Below, piece after piece: positions 8,403 through 16,072 of a stretch of 64,000 bases of DNA (within the stretch, counting starts at the first letter, position 1; every line of letters starts with the position of its first letter). A program made the position numbers and the translations under genes. The notes under the pieces are model-generated. The model saw only the letters and a list, made by a program, of their open reading frames with translations, ran no database searches and was not told the DNA's origin. Source of the DNA: Terriglobia bacterium (GTDB lineage Bacteria; Acidobacteriota; Terriglobia; Bryobacterales; Bryobacteraceae); NCBI GenBank assembly GCA_020073345.1, contig JAIQFI010000020.1, positions 1-64,000 of the forward strand, written 5' to 3'.

Positions 8403-10177
8403 ACGATTTCGCGGTCAAGCTCGCCAACGTCAACGGGACGGGATCGGCCAGCGCCAACGGGCTGCTGATGCAGGCCATCTTCCGCATGGGCATTCCGGTG
8501 TGCGGCAAGAATCTGTTTCCGTCCAACATTCAGGGTCTGCCTACCTGGTATGAGATCCGCGTGAACAAGGACGGCTACTCCGCACGGGCGCTCGATTACG
8601 ACCTGATGGTTGCGATGAACTCGCAGACCTACGATCGCGATATCAAGGAAGTCCGGCCGGGCGGGTACTTGCTGTACGATTCCTCCTGGCCTTTGGATCC
8701 CGACTTGCACCGCGAAGACATCACGTTCCTGGGCGTGCCGCTGGCCGAACTGTGCAACAAGAATTTCGAAGATCCCCGCACGCGGATTCTGATGAAGAAC
8801 ATCGCGTACGCCGGCGCGATGGTGGCGACGCTCGATATCGACATGGACGTGGTCAACGCGCTGCTGGACGAGAAATTCGCGGGCAAGAAAGCGCTGCGCG
8901 AGTCCAACCACAAGGCGCTGCAGCTCGGCTATCAATACGCCAAAGAACACTTCGACTGTCCGCTGCCGTTTCGACTCGAAAAGATGGAGGCGAACGGCGA
9001 CAAGATCCTGATCGACGGGAACACCGCCACGGCGCTGGGAGCGATCTATGCGGGATGCACGGTAGCAGCCTGGTATCCGATCACGCCTGCTACGTCGGTG
9101 ATGGATGCGTTCAAAGGATTCTGCGAGCAATACCGGAAAGATCCTGAAACCAAAAAGAACAATTATCTGATCCTGCAGGCCGAAGATGAGCTGGCAGCCA
9201 TCGGAATGGTTCTGGGCGCGTCCTGGAACGGCGCGCGTGCGTTCACCTCGACCGCGGGTCCGGGGCTTTCGCTGATGAATGAGCTACTGGGCTTCGGTTA
9301 CTATGCCGAGATCCCCGCCGTGGTGGTCGATGTCCAGCGCGTGGGCCCGTCCACGGGAATGCCGACGCGCACGCAGCAATCCGATCTGATGATGGCCGCT
9401 TATGCGTCGCACGGCGACACGCGTCACATTCTGCTGTTCCCGGCGAATCCGCACGAGTGTTTCCATTTCGCAGTCAAAGCGTTCGATCTGGCCGAGCGCT
9501 TCCAGACGCCGGTGATCATGTTGTCGGATCTCGATATCGGAATGAATGACTGGGTGGTGCCGAGGCTGAGCTGGGACGATACATATAAGCCGGACCGCGG
9601 ACGTGTACTGGACGCCGAGGATCTGGAAAAGAAGATCGGTAAGTTCCAGCGTTATAACCAGGAGGACGAGAACTTCGTCGCGGCGCGCACGCTACCGGGC
9701 GTAAGCGAAAAAGGCGCGTACTTCACCCGCGGATCGGGACACAACAAGTTCGGCGGCTATACCGAAATTCCCGACGAGTATCAGGAAGTGATGGATCGCC
9801 TCAAGAAGAAGCATGCCGCCGCGGCGAAGTTCATCCCAGCGCCGGAGCTTGTCCCGCGCGAAGGTGCCAAGTTCGGCGTGATCGCCATGGGCGGCTGCGA
9901 TCCGGCTGTCCGCGAGGCGCTGGACCAACTGGATCGCCAGGGCGCTCCCGCCGATTATCTGCGTGTGCGCGGATTTCCGTTTGGCGAAGTGGTGGAGCGA
10001 TTTCTGGCCAAGCACGACTTCTGCTTCGTGGTGGAGCAGAGCCGCGACGCGCAGCTTCGCTCGCTGCTGACTCTTGAAACTGCCGTACCAAAAGAAAAGT
10101 TACGAAGCGTTCTGGTGTACGGCGGATTTCCGCTCAGCAGCCGCCATGTTGTTCAGGGGATTTTGAGTCAACTTTAG
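8375..10177 (+). CDS. korA: 2-oxoacid:ferredoxin oxidoreductase, fused gamma-alpha subunit
   Basis: A 600-residue subunit in which a pyruvate-ferredoxin-oxidoreductase gamma domain (residues about 10-185) precedes the alpha domain. The alpha domain begins near residue 200 and shows YPITPATS around 234 and the AEDELAAIGMVLGASWNGARAFT stretch around 270-295. This gamma-alpha fusion is the pattern of the KorA family of 2-oxoglutarate oxidoreductases, though 2-oxoacid specificity cannot be proved by eye. The ATG at 8375 has a GCAGGAG ribosome site. The reading frame also extends upstream inside the GltD-like gene, which is a shadow. It works with KorB to decarboxylate a 2-oxoacid to acyl-CoA. Confidence 0.93.
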   Translation: MHDVLRTRVNDFAVKLANVNGTGSASANGLLMQAIFRMGIPVCGKNLFPSNIQGLPTWYEIRVNKDGYSARALDYDLMVAMNSQTYDRDIKEVRPGGYLLYDSSWPLDPDLHREDITFLGVPLAELCNKNFEDPRTRILMKNIAYAGAMVATLDIDMDVVNALLDEKFAGKKALRESNHKALQLGYQYAKEHFDCPLPFRLEKMEANGDKILIDGNTATALGAIYAGCTVAAWYPITPATSVMDAFKGFCEQYRKDPETKKNNYLILQAEDELAAIGMVLGASWNGARAFTSTAGPGLSLMNELLGFGYYAEIPAVVVDVQRVGPSTGMPTRTQQSDLMMAAYASHGDTRHILLFPANPHECFHFAVKAFDLAERFQTPVIMLSDLDIGMNDWVVPRLSWDDTYKPDRGRVLDAEDLEKKIGKFQRYNQEDENFVAARTLPGVSEKGAYFTRGSGHNKFGGYTEIPDEYQEVMDRLKKKHAAAAKFIPAPELVPREGAKFGVIAMGGCDPAVREALDQLDRQGAPADYLRVRGFPFGEVVERFLAKHDFCFVVEQSRDAQLRSLLTLETAVPKEKLRSVLVYGGFPLSSRHVVQGILSQL

Positions 10178-10199
10178 GAAGCGAGTTTAAGACACGACC

Positions 10200-11252
10200 A
10201 TGCCGTCGATCGCAAAGCCCATCGCTACGCACCCCACGTTGCAGCGCAATTCCCTGGGGCTGACCATCCGTGATTATGAAGGGTCCATGTCCACGCTGTG
10301 CGCGGGCTGCGGGCACGATTCCATCACCGCCGCTATCATTCGCGCGCTGTGGGAGCTGGATACCGAGCCTCACATGGTGGCCAAACTAAGCGGCATCGGC
10401 TGCTCTTCGAAGACTCCGACGTATTTTGTCAGCGGGGCGCACGGTTTCAACTCGGCTCACGGGCGCATGCCCGCGATCGCAACCGGAGCGGCCGCGGCCA
10501 ACCGCGACCTCTTGTATGTTGGCGTTTCCGGAGACGGCGATTCGCTTTCGATCGGTCTGGGGCAGATGTGCCACGCGATCCGGCGCAATATTCGCATGGC
10601 GTACATCCTCGAAAATAACGGCGTGTACGGGCTCACCAAAGGCCAGTTTTCGGCTTCGTCCGACATCGGGTCGAAGAGCAAGCGTGGCGAGCCCAATCGG
10701 ATGGCTCCCATCGATCCAGTGCGCCTGGCGCTGTCGCTGGGAGCGACCTTCATCGCGCGCAGTTTTTCGGGCGACAAGGAACAGCTTGTCCCGATTCTCA
10801 AGGCCGCGTTCACGCATCGCGGATTCGCATTAGTGGACGTGGTGTCGCCCTGCGTGACCTTCAACGATCACGAGGGATCGACCAAGAGCTACAAGCACAC
10901 GCGCAAGAACACGCTGCGGGCGACGCAGGCCGACTGGGTGCCGCCGCAGAGCGAGATTCTGGCTCAGATCAGCAAGTCGGGCACGACCTCGGTGGCCATG
11001 CACGACGGCAGCGTGGTCAACTTCAGCGCGGTTCCGAAAGACTACGATCCCACCGATCGCAGGAAAGTAGCCGCGTATCTCGACGATCAGCCGGCAAATG
11101 CGGTGGTCACGGGGCTGCTGTACATCGATCCGAGCGCGCCGGATATGCACGAGCTGGGCCAGTCTTCACCCACGCCGCTGCGCGATCTGGCGTATGAGAA
11201 GCTGTGTCCGGGATCGGCGGAGCTGGAGCGGATGCAGGAAGAGTTTCGGTAG
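10200..11252 (+). CDS. korB: 2-oxoacid:ferredoxin oxidoreductase beta subunit
   Basis: A 350-residue thiamine pyrophosphate-binding subunit. It has the CAGCGHDSI segment near residue 38 and the TPP/Mg motif GDGDSLSIG at 111-119, followed by YILENNGVYGLTKGQ. Conserved cysteines that could bind the proximal [4Fe-4S] cluster are at CAGC and GIGCSS, with another in SPCVTF. It lies 22 bp after korA on the same strand and completes the enzyme. The length matches KorB rather than the longer pyruvate oxidoreductases. The first 25 residues are an extension compared with typical KorB. Confidence 0.94.
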   Translation: MPSIAKPIATHPTLQRNSLGLTIRDYEGSMSTLCAGCGHDSITAAIIRALWELDTEPHMVAKLSGIGCSSKTPTYFVSGAHGFNSAHGRMPAIATGAAAANRDLLYVGVSGDGDSLSIGLGQMCHAIRRNIRMAYILENNGVYGLTKGQFSASSDIGSKSKRGEPNRMAPIDPVRLALSLGATFIARSFSGDKEQLVPILKAAFTHRGFALVDVVSPCVTFNDHEGSTKSYKHTRKNTLRATQADWVPPQSEILAQISKSGTTSVAMHDGSVVNFSAVPKDYDPTDRRKVAAYLDDQPANAVVTGLLYIDPSAPDMHELGQSSPTPLRDLAYEKLCPGSAELERMQEEFR

Positions 11253-11263
11253 TGGCCGGCGTT

Positions 11264-11283
11264 GGGCGAGGCATGCCTCGCCC
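11264..11283. repeat. 20-bp perfect palindrome at the korB/alkD junction
   Basis: The arm GGGCGAGGCA and its exact reverse complement meet without a spacer, followed by CTACC. It spans the proposed alkD start codon, whose ATG is in the centre. The form (GC-rich palindrome ending CGCCCCTAC) resembles dispersed intergenic REP-like elements. A related imperfect version ending GCGCCCCTACG lies at 5800-5825. Confidence 0.55.
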
Positions 11284-11977
11284 CTACCGTGACCTCAAGA
11301 AAGAACTCGCCGCCGCGGCCGATCCGGAACGCGCACGCAATCTGGCCTGGTTCTTCAAGACCGGCAAAGGCCAATACGGCCATGGCGACCGATTCATCGG
11401 GCTGACCGTTCCCACCGCGAGGCGGATTGCCCATCGCTATCTCCATTTGCCTCTGACTGACGTTGCAACATTGCTCGCCTCACCCATACACGAGCATCGG
11501 TTCGCGGCGCTGGAGATTCTGGTCGCGCAGTACGAACGGGAGAAGAGCAAAGCGATTTTCGACTTTTATCTGAAACACACCAGGTTCGTGAACAACTGGG
11601 ATCTTGTAGATACGTCGGCTCCCTACATTGTCGGCCAGCATCTGTTGACGCGCCCACGTAAGATTCTGTACCGCCTGGCGAAGTCGCGCAATCTTTGGGA
11701 ACGCCGCATTGCGATTGTCTCCACCATGATGTTCATCCGCGCCGGCGAGATCGAGGATACATTCGCTATCGCCAGGCTGTTGCTTCGGGATGACCACGAT
11801 CTGATTCACAAGGCGGTCGGCTGGATGCTGCGCGAAGCGGGCAAGCAATCCGCTCCCGCACTGGTGCGGTTTCTGAGGCGGAACTACGCCGCACTGCCCC
11901 GCACCACGCTGCGCTATGCTATCGAGCGATTCCCGACGACAAAGCGCAAGCGAATCCTTTCCGGAGATATTGCATGA
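11273..11977 (+). CDS. DNA alkylation repair protein (AlkD-like)
   Basis: A 234-residue all-helical protein of the AlkD/HEAT-like DNA glycosylase family. It contains the KGQYGHGDRFIGLTVP entry segment, NNWDLVDTSAP (the conserved Trp and Asp of the active-site cleft) and RRIAIVST. Relatives excise positively charged alkylated bases such as 3- and 7-alkylpurines. ATG 11273 lies inside a perfect palindrome. The frame also extends back to an ATG inside korB at 11204, but that segment (MSGIGGAGADAG...) is not family-like. It overlaps the next gene by four bases (ATGA). Confidence 0.88.
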   Translation: MPRPYRDLKKELAAAADPERARNLAWFFKTGKGQYGHGDRFIGLTVPTARRIAHRYLHLPLTDVATLLASPIHEHRFAALEILVAQYEREKSKAIFDFYLKHTRFVNNWDLVDTSAPYIVGQHLLTRPRKILYRLAKSRNLWERRIAIVSTMMFIRAGEIEDTFAIARLLLRDDHDLIHKAVGWMLREAGKQSAPALVRFLRRNYAALPRTTLRYAIERFPTTKRKRILSGDIA

Positions 11978-12348
11978 ACTGGCAACGGGTTCACTGGATC
12001 ACAGGCACCGCAACACTGCTGGTCTTTCTACTGACTGGCGCCTACATGCGATGGATCCGCGTGCCTCCCGTTCCGCAGTTAGACGACGTGACCCGCGCTG
12101 TCTACCGTTCGCGCCACTTGTTTATATTGCTCTCCGCAGTGCTGAATCTGGCGCTTGCCTTGGCTCCGTCGGCAAAGCAGCGCATCCGGCAGATTGTTTC
12201 CGTCTTAGTGCTGGTAGCACCGGCGCTATTTCTGGCTGCATTCGTCGTCGAACCCGCGCAGGGAATCCATGGAGCGCCTTTTTCTCAGATCGCGCTCTAC
12301 CTATTGTTCGCCGCGGCCGTCATCCTGGTCCGCGTCGCAAGGAACTAG
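11974..12348 (+). CDS. Small integral membrane protein, function unknown
   Basis: A 124-residue protein with four predicted membrane helices (residues about 6-24, 48-64, 72-92 and 102-120) and few polar loops. I do not recognise a named family. It starts within the stop codon of the AlkD-like gene (ATGA), so the two are co-translated. It is convergent with the DUF4159 gene, whose stop codon it touches. Nothing indicates a role in DNA repair. Confidence 0.7.
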   Translation: MNWQRVHWITGTATLLVFLLTGAYMRWIRVPPVPQLDDVTRAVYRSRHLFILLSAVLNLALALAPSAKQRIRQIVSVLVLVAPALFLAAFVVEPAQGIHGAPFSQIALYLLFAAAVILVRVARN

Positions 12349-13172
12349 TGCGACATCGCGTAGACGACGTGATTCAGCATGATGCGGATACCCAATGCCG
12401 AGAACTTTTCCGGATACGAAGGGTCATCAGCCCATTCCCACGAATCGCCCGTATCGTTGTTGAACCACACCGCTATGGTCATGCGCCCCTTCTCGTCGAA
12501 GACCCCTTTGAAGTGGGGATCGTAAGAGACGCCGTCGAGCGGCCGCATCCCGTTGAACCTGGCCCACTGTCCGAGAATCTGGTAGCGTTTGTCGAGATCG
12601 AACAGCATGTGGAACGCCTGGGCATCGTCAGGCAACTCGACCAGCTCGCGCTTGGGATAGAGCTGGTGGACCGTGTCGGCAATCGCTTCCTGTTCGTTGC
12701 GTCCCCACATGTCGTCGGCGATGAAGAAGCCTCCGCGATCGAGGTATTCGCGCATCTTAACCGTCATCTCCCCGGTGAGGTCAATGCTGGTGGTGCGGGC
12801 GGCGTATAAAAACGGCCAGTTAAAGATGTCGTCCCCGTCCTCAAGATTGATTGGTTGTTCGATGGGCCGCCCGTTGATTCGCGTAAGCCGCCGCAGTGCG
12901 GTCATCAGGTGACGGTCCCCGGCCGGATAGTCGTTGGTCCAGTTGGTGCGGCCGCCCTGGCGCCAGTCCCGGCCGAAAAAACGGCCTCCTCCCCCTCCGG
13001 AAGGGTACATCAGGCGTCCAAAAACGAACTCGGAAGGAGTAAGCTGGTCCGGCGTCACGGGCCCCATCGCGTCTTCGCCGGGGAAGTCGCGGAACTCGCG
13101 CTGGAAGGCGTACGCGGCGCTTACGCAGATAGCAAAACCCGCCACCGCCAAAAGCGCCCTCGGCCAATTCAC
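12345..13172 (-). CDS. DUF4159 domain secreted protein
   Basis: A 275-residue protein with an N-terminal signal sequence (hydrophobic residues 5-22, ending AYA). The remainder matches the DUF4159 pattern: FVFGRLMYPSG, a TDYPAGDRHL-like stretch, LYAARTTSIDLT, LRDYLDRGGFFIADD-type text and a C-terminal FSALGIRIMLNHVVYAMSH. Proteins of this type are common in Acidobacteriota and the fold is related to glutamine-amidotransferase-like domains; activity is unknown. The start is GTG 13172, with a TATCCT box 6 nt before it and no ribosome site. It is divergent from citrate synthase. Confidence 0.8.
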   Translation of the reverse strand: MNWPRALLAVAGFAICVSAAYAFQREFRDFPGEDAMGPVTPDQLTPSEFVFGRLMYPSGGGGGRFFGRDWRQGGRTNWTNDYPAGDRHLMTALRRLTRINGRPIEQPINLEDGDDIFNWPFLYAARTTSIDLTGEMTVKMREYLDRGGFFIADDMWGRNEQEAIADTVHQLYPKRELVELPDDAQAFHMLFDLDKRYQILGQWARFNGMRPLDGVSYDPHFKGVFDEKGRMTIAVWFNNDTGDSWEWADDPSYPEKFSALGIRIMLNHVVYAMSH

Positions 13173-13178
13173 ACCCCG

Positions 13179-13184
13179 AGGATA
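13179..13184 (-). promoter_or_regulatory. Candidate -10 box (TATCCT), leaderless DUF4159 gene
   Basis: TATCCT on the minus strand lies exactly 6 nt before the GTG start at 13172. At that spacing the transcript would begin at or next to the start codon. No Shine-Dalgarno sequence is present. Confidence 0.4.
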
Positions 13185-13200
13185 CCACCGGGCACCTTGA

Positions 13201-13206
13201 TAGAAT
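13201..13206 (+). promoter_or_regulatory. Candidate -10 box (TAGAAT), citrate synthase
   Basis: TAGAAT lies 8 nt before the ATG at 13215, with only TGTGTTGG between. This is too short for a normal leader and suggests a leaderless or near-leaderless mRNA. Confidence 0.4.
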
Positions 13207-13214
13207 TGTGTTGG

Positions 13215-14339
13215 ATGCCAGTCACAGGCGCGGGATTAGAAGGAATTGTCGCGACCGAATCGCGGCTGTGTTTCATCGACGGCGACGCGGGGCTGCTCAG
13301 CTACCAGGGCTTCCGCATCGAGACGCTGGCCGAGCACGCCACGTTCGAGGAAGTGATCTGGCTGCTGTGGCACGGCCGGCTGCCCAGGCAATCCGAACTC
13401 GATACGCTGAAGGCCGCGCTGGTGGCGAATCGCCCAATTCCTGCCGAGGTCGAAGCGTTCCTGAAGAGTGTTCCGAAAGCCTCGCCGATGCATGTCCTGC
13501 GCACGGCCGTCTCGATGCTGGCGCTGTCGGATCCCGATCCAAACAATGTCCAATCCGAAGCCGCCGCGCAAAAGGCCGTCAAGCTGATGGCCCAGACGGC
13601 GACCATCGTGACCACCTTCGATCGCTTGCGCAAGGGTCAACCGGTGGTGGCGGGCGATCCGAAACTCGATTTCGCCGCGAATTTTCTCTACACGCTCGCC
13701 GGACAGAAGCCCGATGACGTGATGACGCGGGCGTTCGATATCGCCATGATCCTGCACGCCGAGCACGAGCTGAACGCGTCGACATTCGCCGCGCGGGTCA
13801 CCGCGGCGACGCTTTCCGACATCTACTCGGCCGTCACGGCGGCCATCGGCGCGCTGCGGGGTCCGCTGCACGGCGGGGCGAATGAAGACGCGATCAAGTT
13901 ACTCCTTCCTTTAGAAACGCCCGAACAGGGTATCGAAGTGGTTAAGAAAATGTTGGCCGAGAAGAAGAAGGTGCCCGCGTTCGGCCACCGCGTGTATCAC
14001 ACTACAGATCCTCGTGCGGCTAGTTTGAAGGGACTGTCTGCAGCACTCGCAAAGAGCACCGGGCACGAGAAGCTTTTCGAAATTTCCAAGGCGGTCGAGG
14101 GATACGTCAAAGAGGCCAAGAATCTAAACGCCAACGTGGACTTCTACTCGGCTTCCACGTACTACTCGCTGGGGATTCCGATGGATCTGTTCACGCCGAT
14201 TTTCGCGGTGAGCCGCATGTCGGGCTGGACGGCGCACATTCTGGAGCAATACGCCAACAACCGGCTGATCCGGCCGCGGGCCGAGTACTTGGGACCAGCA
14301 GTCGGCCAGAAGTGGGTAGATCTGGCGGCCCGCGGCTAA
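13215..14339 (+). CDS. gltA: Citrate synthase
   Basis: A 374-residue enzyme that condenses acetyl-CoA and oxaloacetate to citrate. The three catalytic regions are visible: GPLHGGANE (His near residue 220), FGHRVYHTTDPRA (His near 257) and NVDFYSA (Asp near 309). RMSGWTAHILEQ follows. The length matches the short Gram-positive/archaeal-type synthases rather than the 427-residue NADH-inhibited E. coli type. The open frame extends 120 codons upstream antisense to the DUF4159 gene; ATG 13215 is chosen because the family N-terminus begins there. It sits 2 kb from the KorAB genes, another TCA-level step. Confidence 0.95.
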   Translation: MPVTGAGLEGIVATESRLCFIDGDAGLLSYQGFRIETLAEHATFEEVIWLLWHGRLPRQSELDTLKAALVANRPIPAEVEAFLKSVPKASPMHVLRTAVSMLALSDPDPNNVQSEAAAQKAVKLMAQTATIVTTFDRLRKGQPVVAGDPKLDFAANFLYTLAGQKPDDVMTRAFDIAMILHAEHELNASTFAARVTAATLSDIYSAVTAAIGALRGPLHGGANEDAIKLLLPLETPEQGIEVVKKMLAEKKKVPAFGHRVYHTTDPRAASLKGLSAALAKSTGHEKLFEISKAVEGYVKEAKNLNANVDFYSASTYYSLGIPMDLFTPIFAVSRMSGWTAHILEQYANNRLIRPRAEYLGPAVGQKWVDLAARG

Positions 14340-14365
14340 GAATACTGTCTGTAAGCTATTGAAAG

Positions 14366-14393
14366 TTGACCAAAAGCCTTCCACTGTGATAAC
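14366..14393 (+). promoter_or_regulatory. Candidate sigma-70 promoter of the ATP synthase operon
   Basis: TTGACC at 14366-14371 and GATAAC at 14388-14393 are separated by 16 bp, with a TGn extended -10 (TGTGATAAC). The first ATP synthase gene begins 64 bp downstream. The 14340-14457 gap has no other recognisable feature. Confidence 0.45.
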
Positions 14394-14457
14394 TTCATCA
14401 GTTTAAGAACAGTCTGCTCGTTTCTTAAGCTCCTGGTTCCCTGCAAAAGTTTTCTAG

Positions 14458-14907
14458 ATGCAAGAAACGCTACAAGCCCTAGGTGGGATACTGCTGAAAG
14501 CTATCCCCACCGTCATTCTTCTGATCATCCTGCATTTCTATTTGAAGGCCGTGCTGTTCGGGCCCTTGGATCGCGTGATGCAGAAGCGCCGCGAGCTGAC
14601 TGAAGGTGCCCGCAAGATCGCTGAAGACAGCTTGGCGGCCGCCACTCGCAAGGCCGACGAATACGAGGCGAAACTTCGCGATGCACGGGCGGCGGTTTAC
14701 AAACAACAGGAAGAGATCCGGAAGCGCTGGCTGGATGAGCAGGCTCAGCAGCTGGCGGAAGCGCGAGGTCGCAGTGAAACGACAGTAAAAGCAGCTCGCG
14801 AGGCGATCGCCCTGGACGCGGCTGCGGCGCGAAAGTCCCTGCAGGACACCAGCGCGGCTGTGGCGGATCAGATCGTCGCGACCGTCTTAGGCAGGAGGGC
14901 TGCGTGA
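14458..14907 (+). CDS. atpF: F0F1 ATP synthase subunit b
   Basis: A 149-residue peripheral-stalk subunit. One membrane helix spans residues about 13-32. A long charged helix containing FGPLDRVMQKRRELTEGARK follows and reaches the C-terminus. It belongs to an operon encoding b, b', delta, alpha, gamma, beta and epsilon; the a and c subunit genes are not here. The gene overlaps the next one by four bases (GTGA). ATG 14458 has no strong ribosome site. Which of the two b-type genes is b and which b' is a naming choice. Confidence 0.9.
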   Translation: MQETLQALGGILLKAIPTVILLIILHFYLKAVLFGPLDRVMQKRRELTEGARKIAEDSLAAATRKADEYEAKLRDARAAVYKQQEEIRKRWLDEQAQQLAEARGRSETTVKAAREAIALDAAAARKSLQDTSAAVADQIVATVLGRRAA

Positions 14908-15500
14908 AGCGTCTGCTGCTGATTCCGGTCTTCGCCATCGCGACTCTGGTCGCTCAGGAACCAGCCGAACATAAAACGGGCGAGACGACGGAAAAGTCCG
15001 GGGAAGTTTCGCCGATTTGGAAATGGGCGAATTTCGCGATTCTGGCGGTGGGCCTCGGGTATCTGATGGCCAAGAACCTGCCCGGTCTTTTTTCCGCGCG
15101 TACTAAAGAAATCCAGAGCGGCATCTCAGAAGCGCAGCAGATGAAACAGGACGCCGAACGCCGCTCCGCCGAAATGGATGCGCGCCTGAACTCGCTGGGC
15201 GCCGACATCGAGAAATTCCGGACACAGTCGGCCGCCGAGATGCAGCAGGAAGGCGACCGCATCAGCCGCGAGACCGCCGCCCAGGTCAAGAAAATCGAAC
15301 AGCAGGCCGCGGTGGAGATCGAATCCGTGGGGAAGACCGCGCGCCGCCAACTCAAGGAATACGCTGCTGAGCTCGCCTTGGGCTTGGCGGAAGAACGTCT
15401 TCGTAGCCGCATAGACGGCGCCGCGGAGTCGGCGCTGGTGGACGATTTCGTGCGCGACCTGGAGCGCCAGGGCTCTCAGAATACGGGGTCTAAGAACTAA
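14904..15500 (+). CDS. F0F1 ATP synthase subunit b' (second stalk subunit)
   Basis: A 198-residue b-type subunit starting at GTG 14904, with a GGAGGG ribosome site. The first about 17 residues look like a cleavable signal or an extra hydrophobic segment ending at VAQE. A membrane helix at about 38-55 (WANFAILAVGLGYLMAK) follows, then a long coiled-coil rich in Glu, Lys, Arg and Gln. With atpF it would form a heterodimeric peripheral stalk. The extra N-terminal hydrophobic stretch is unusual for a b subunit and may be processed. Confidence 0.88.
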   Translation: MKRLLLIPVFAIATLVAQEPAEHKTGETTEKSGEVSPIWKWANFAILAVGLGYLMAKNLPGLFSARTKEIQSGISEAQQMKQDAERRSAEMDARLNSLGADIEKFRTQSAAEMQQEGDRISRETAAQVKKIEQQAAVEIESVGKTARRQLKEYAAELALGLAEERLRSRIDGAAESALVDDFVRDLERQGSQNTGSKN

Positions 15501-15502
15501 CG

Positions 15503-16051
15503 ATGCTTTCGGTCGTCTCGGCACGGTACGCGCGGGCCCTGGTAGACGTCGTCACCGAACCCGGATCGAAGACCGATCCGGCCCAGGTGCTTTCCCAGTT
15601 GCGCGCCGTGCAGGCACTGATCCATGGGTCGGCCACGCTGCAGAACGCATTGAATTCGCCGGCGGTAGCGCCGTCCCGTAAACGCTCCGTGATGCGGAGG
15701 CTGATGGAGCCGATGGGAGTGCTGGATAAAGTCCGCAACTTCGTGTACGTCGTGATCGACCATCGCCGCGCCCACGAGTTCGCTTCCATCGTGGATGGAT
15801 TCGAGACCCTGCTCGACGAGCGCCTGGGGTTTGTCGCGGCGGAGGTTCGCAGCGCGATGCCGCTCACTGATGCGCAACGCGCCAAATTGGAGACGCAGGT
15901 ATCGCGCCTGGCGGGCAAGAAAGCCAAGCTCAAATTTTCGAGCGATCCCACGCTGATCGGCGGCGTGGTCGCTCACGTAGGCTCTACGGTCTACGACGGC
16001 AGCGTGCGGGGGCAACTGGAAAGGTTACGAACAAGGCTGGGAGCCGGGTAA
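15503..16051 (+). CDS. atpH: F0F1 ATP synthase subunit delta
   Basis: A 182-residue subunit (OSCP homologue) that joins the peripheral stalk to the alpha3beta3 head. It has the typical N-terminal six-helix domain starting SARYARALVDVV and a C-terminal DPTLIGGVVAHVGSTVYDGSVRGQL segment that is diagnostic of the family. It begins 2 bp after the b' stop codon. The length is normal. Confidence 0.94.
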   Translation: MLSVVSARYARALVDVVTEPGSKTDPAQVLSQLRAVQALIHGSATLQNALNSPAVAPSRKRSVMRRLMEPMGVLDKVRNFVYVVIDHRRAHEFASIVDGFETLLDERLGFVAAEVRSAMPLTDAQRAKLETQVSRLAGKKAKLKFSSDPTLIGGVVAHVGSTVYDGSVRGQLERLRTRLGAG

Positions 16052-16072
16052 GCTCCCCGAAGTGAAATTTAT

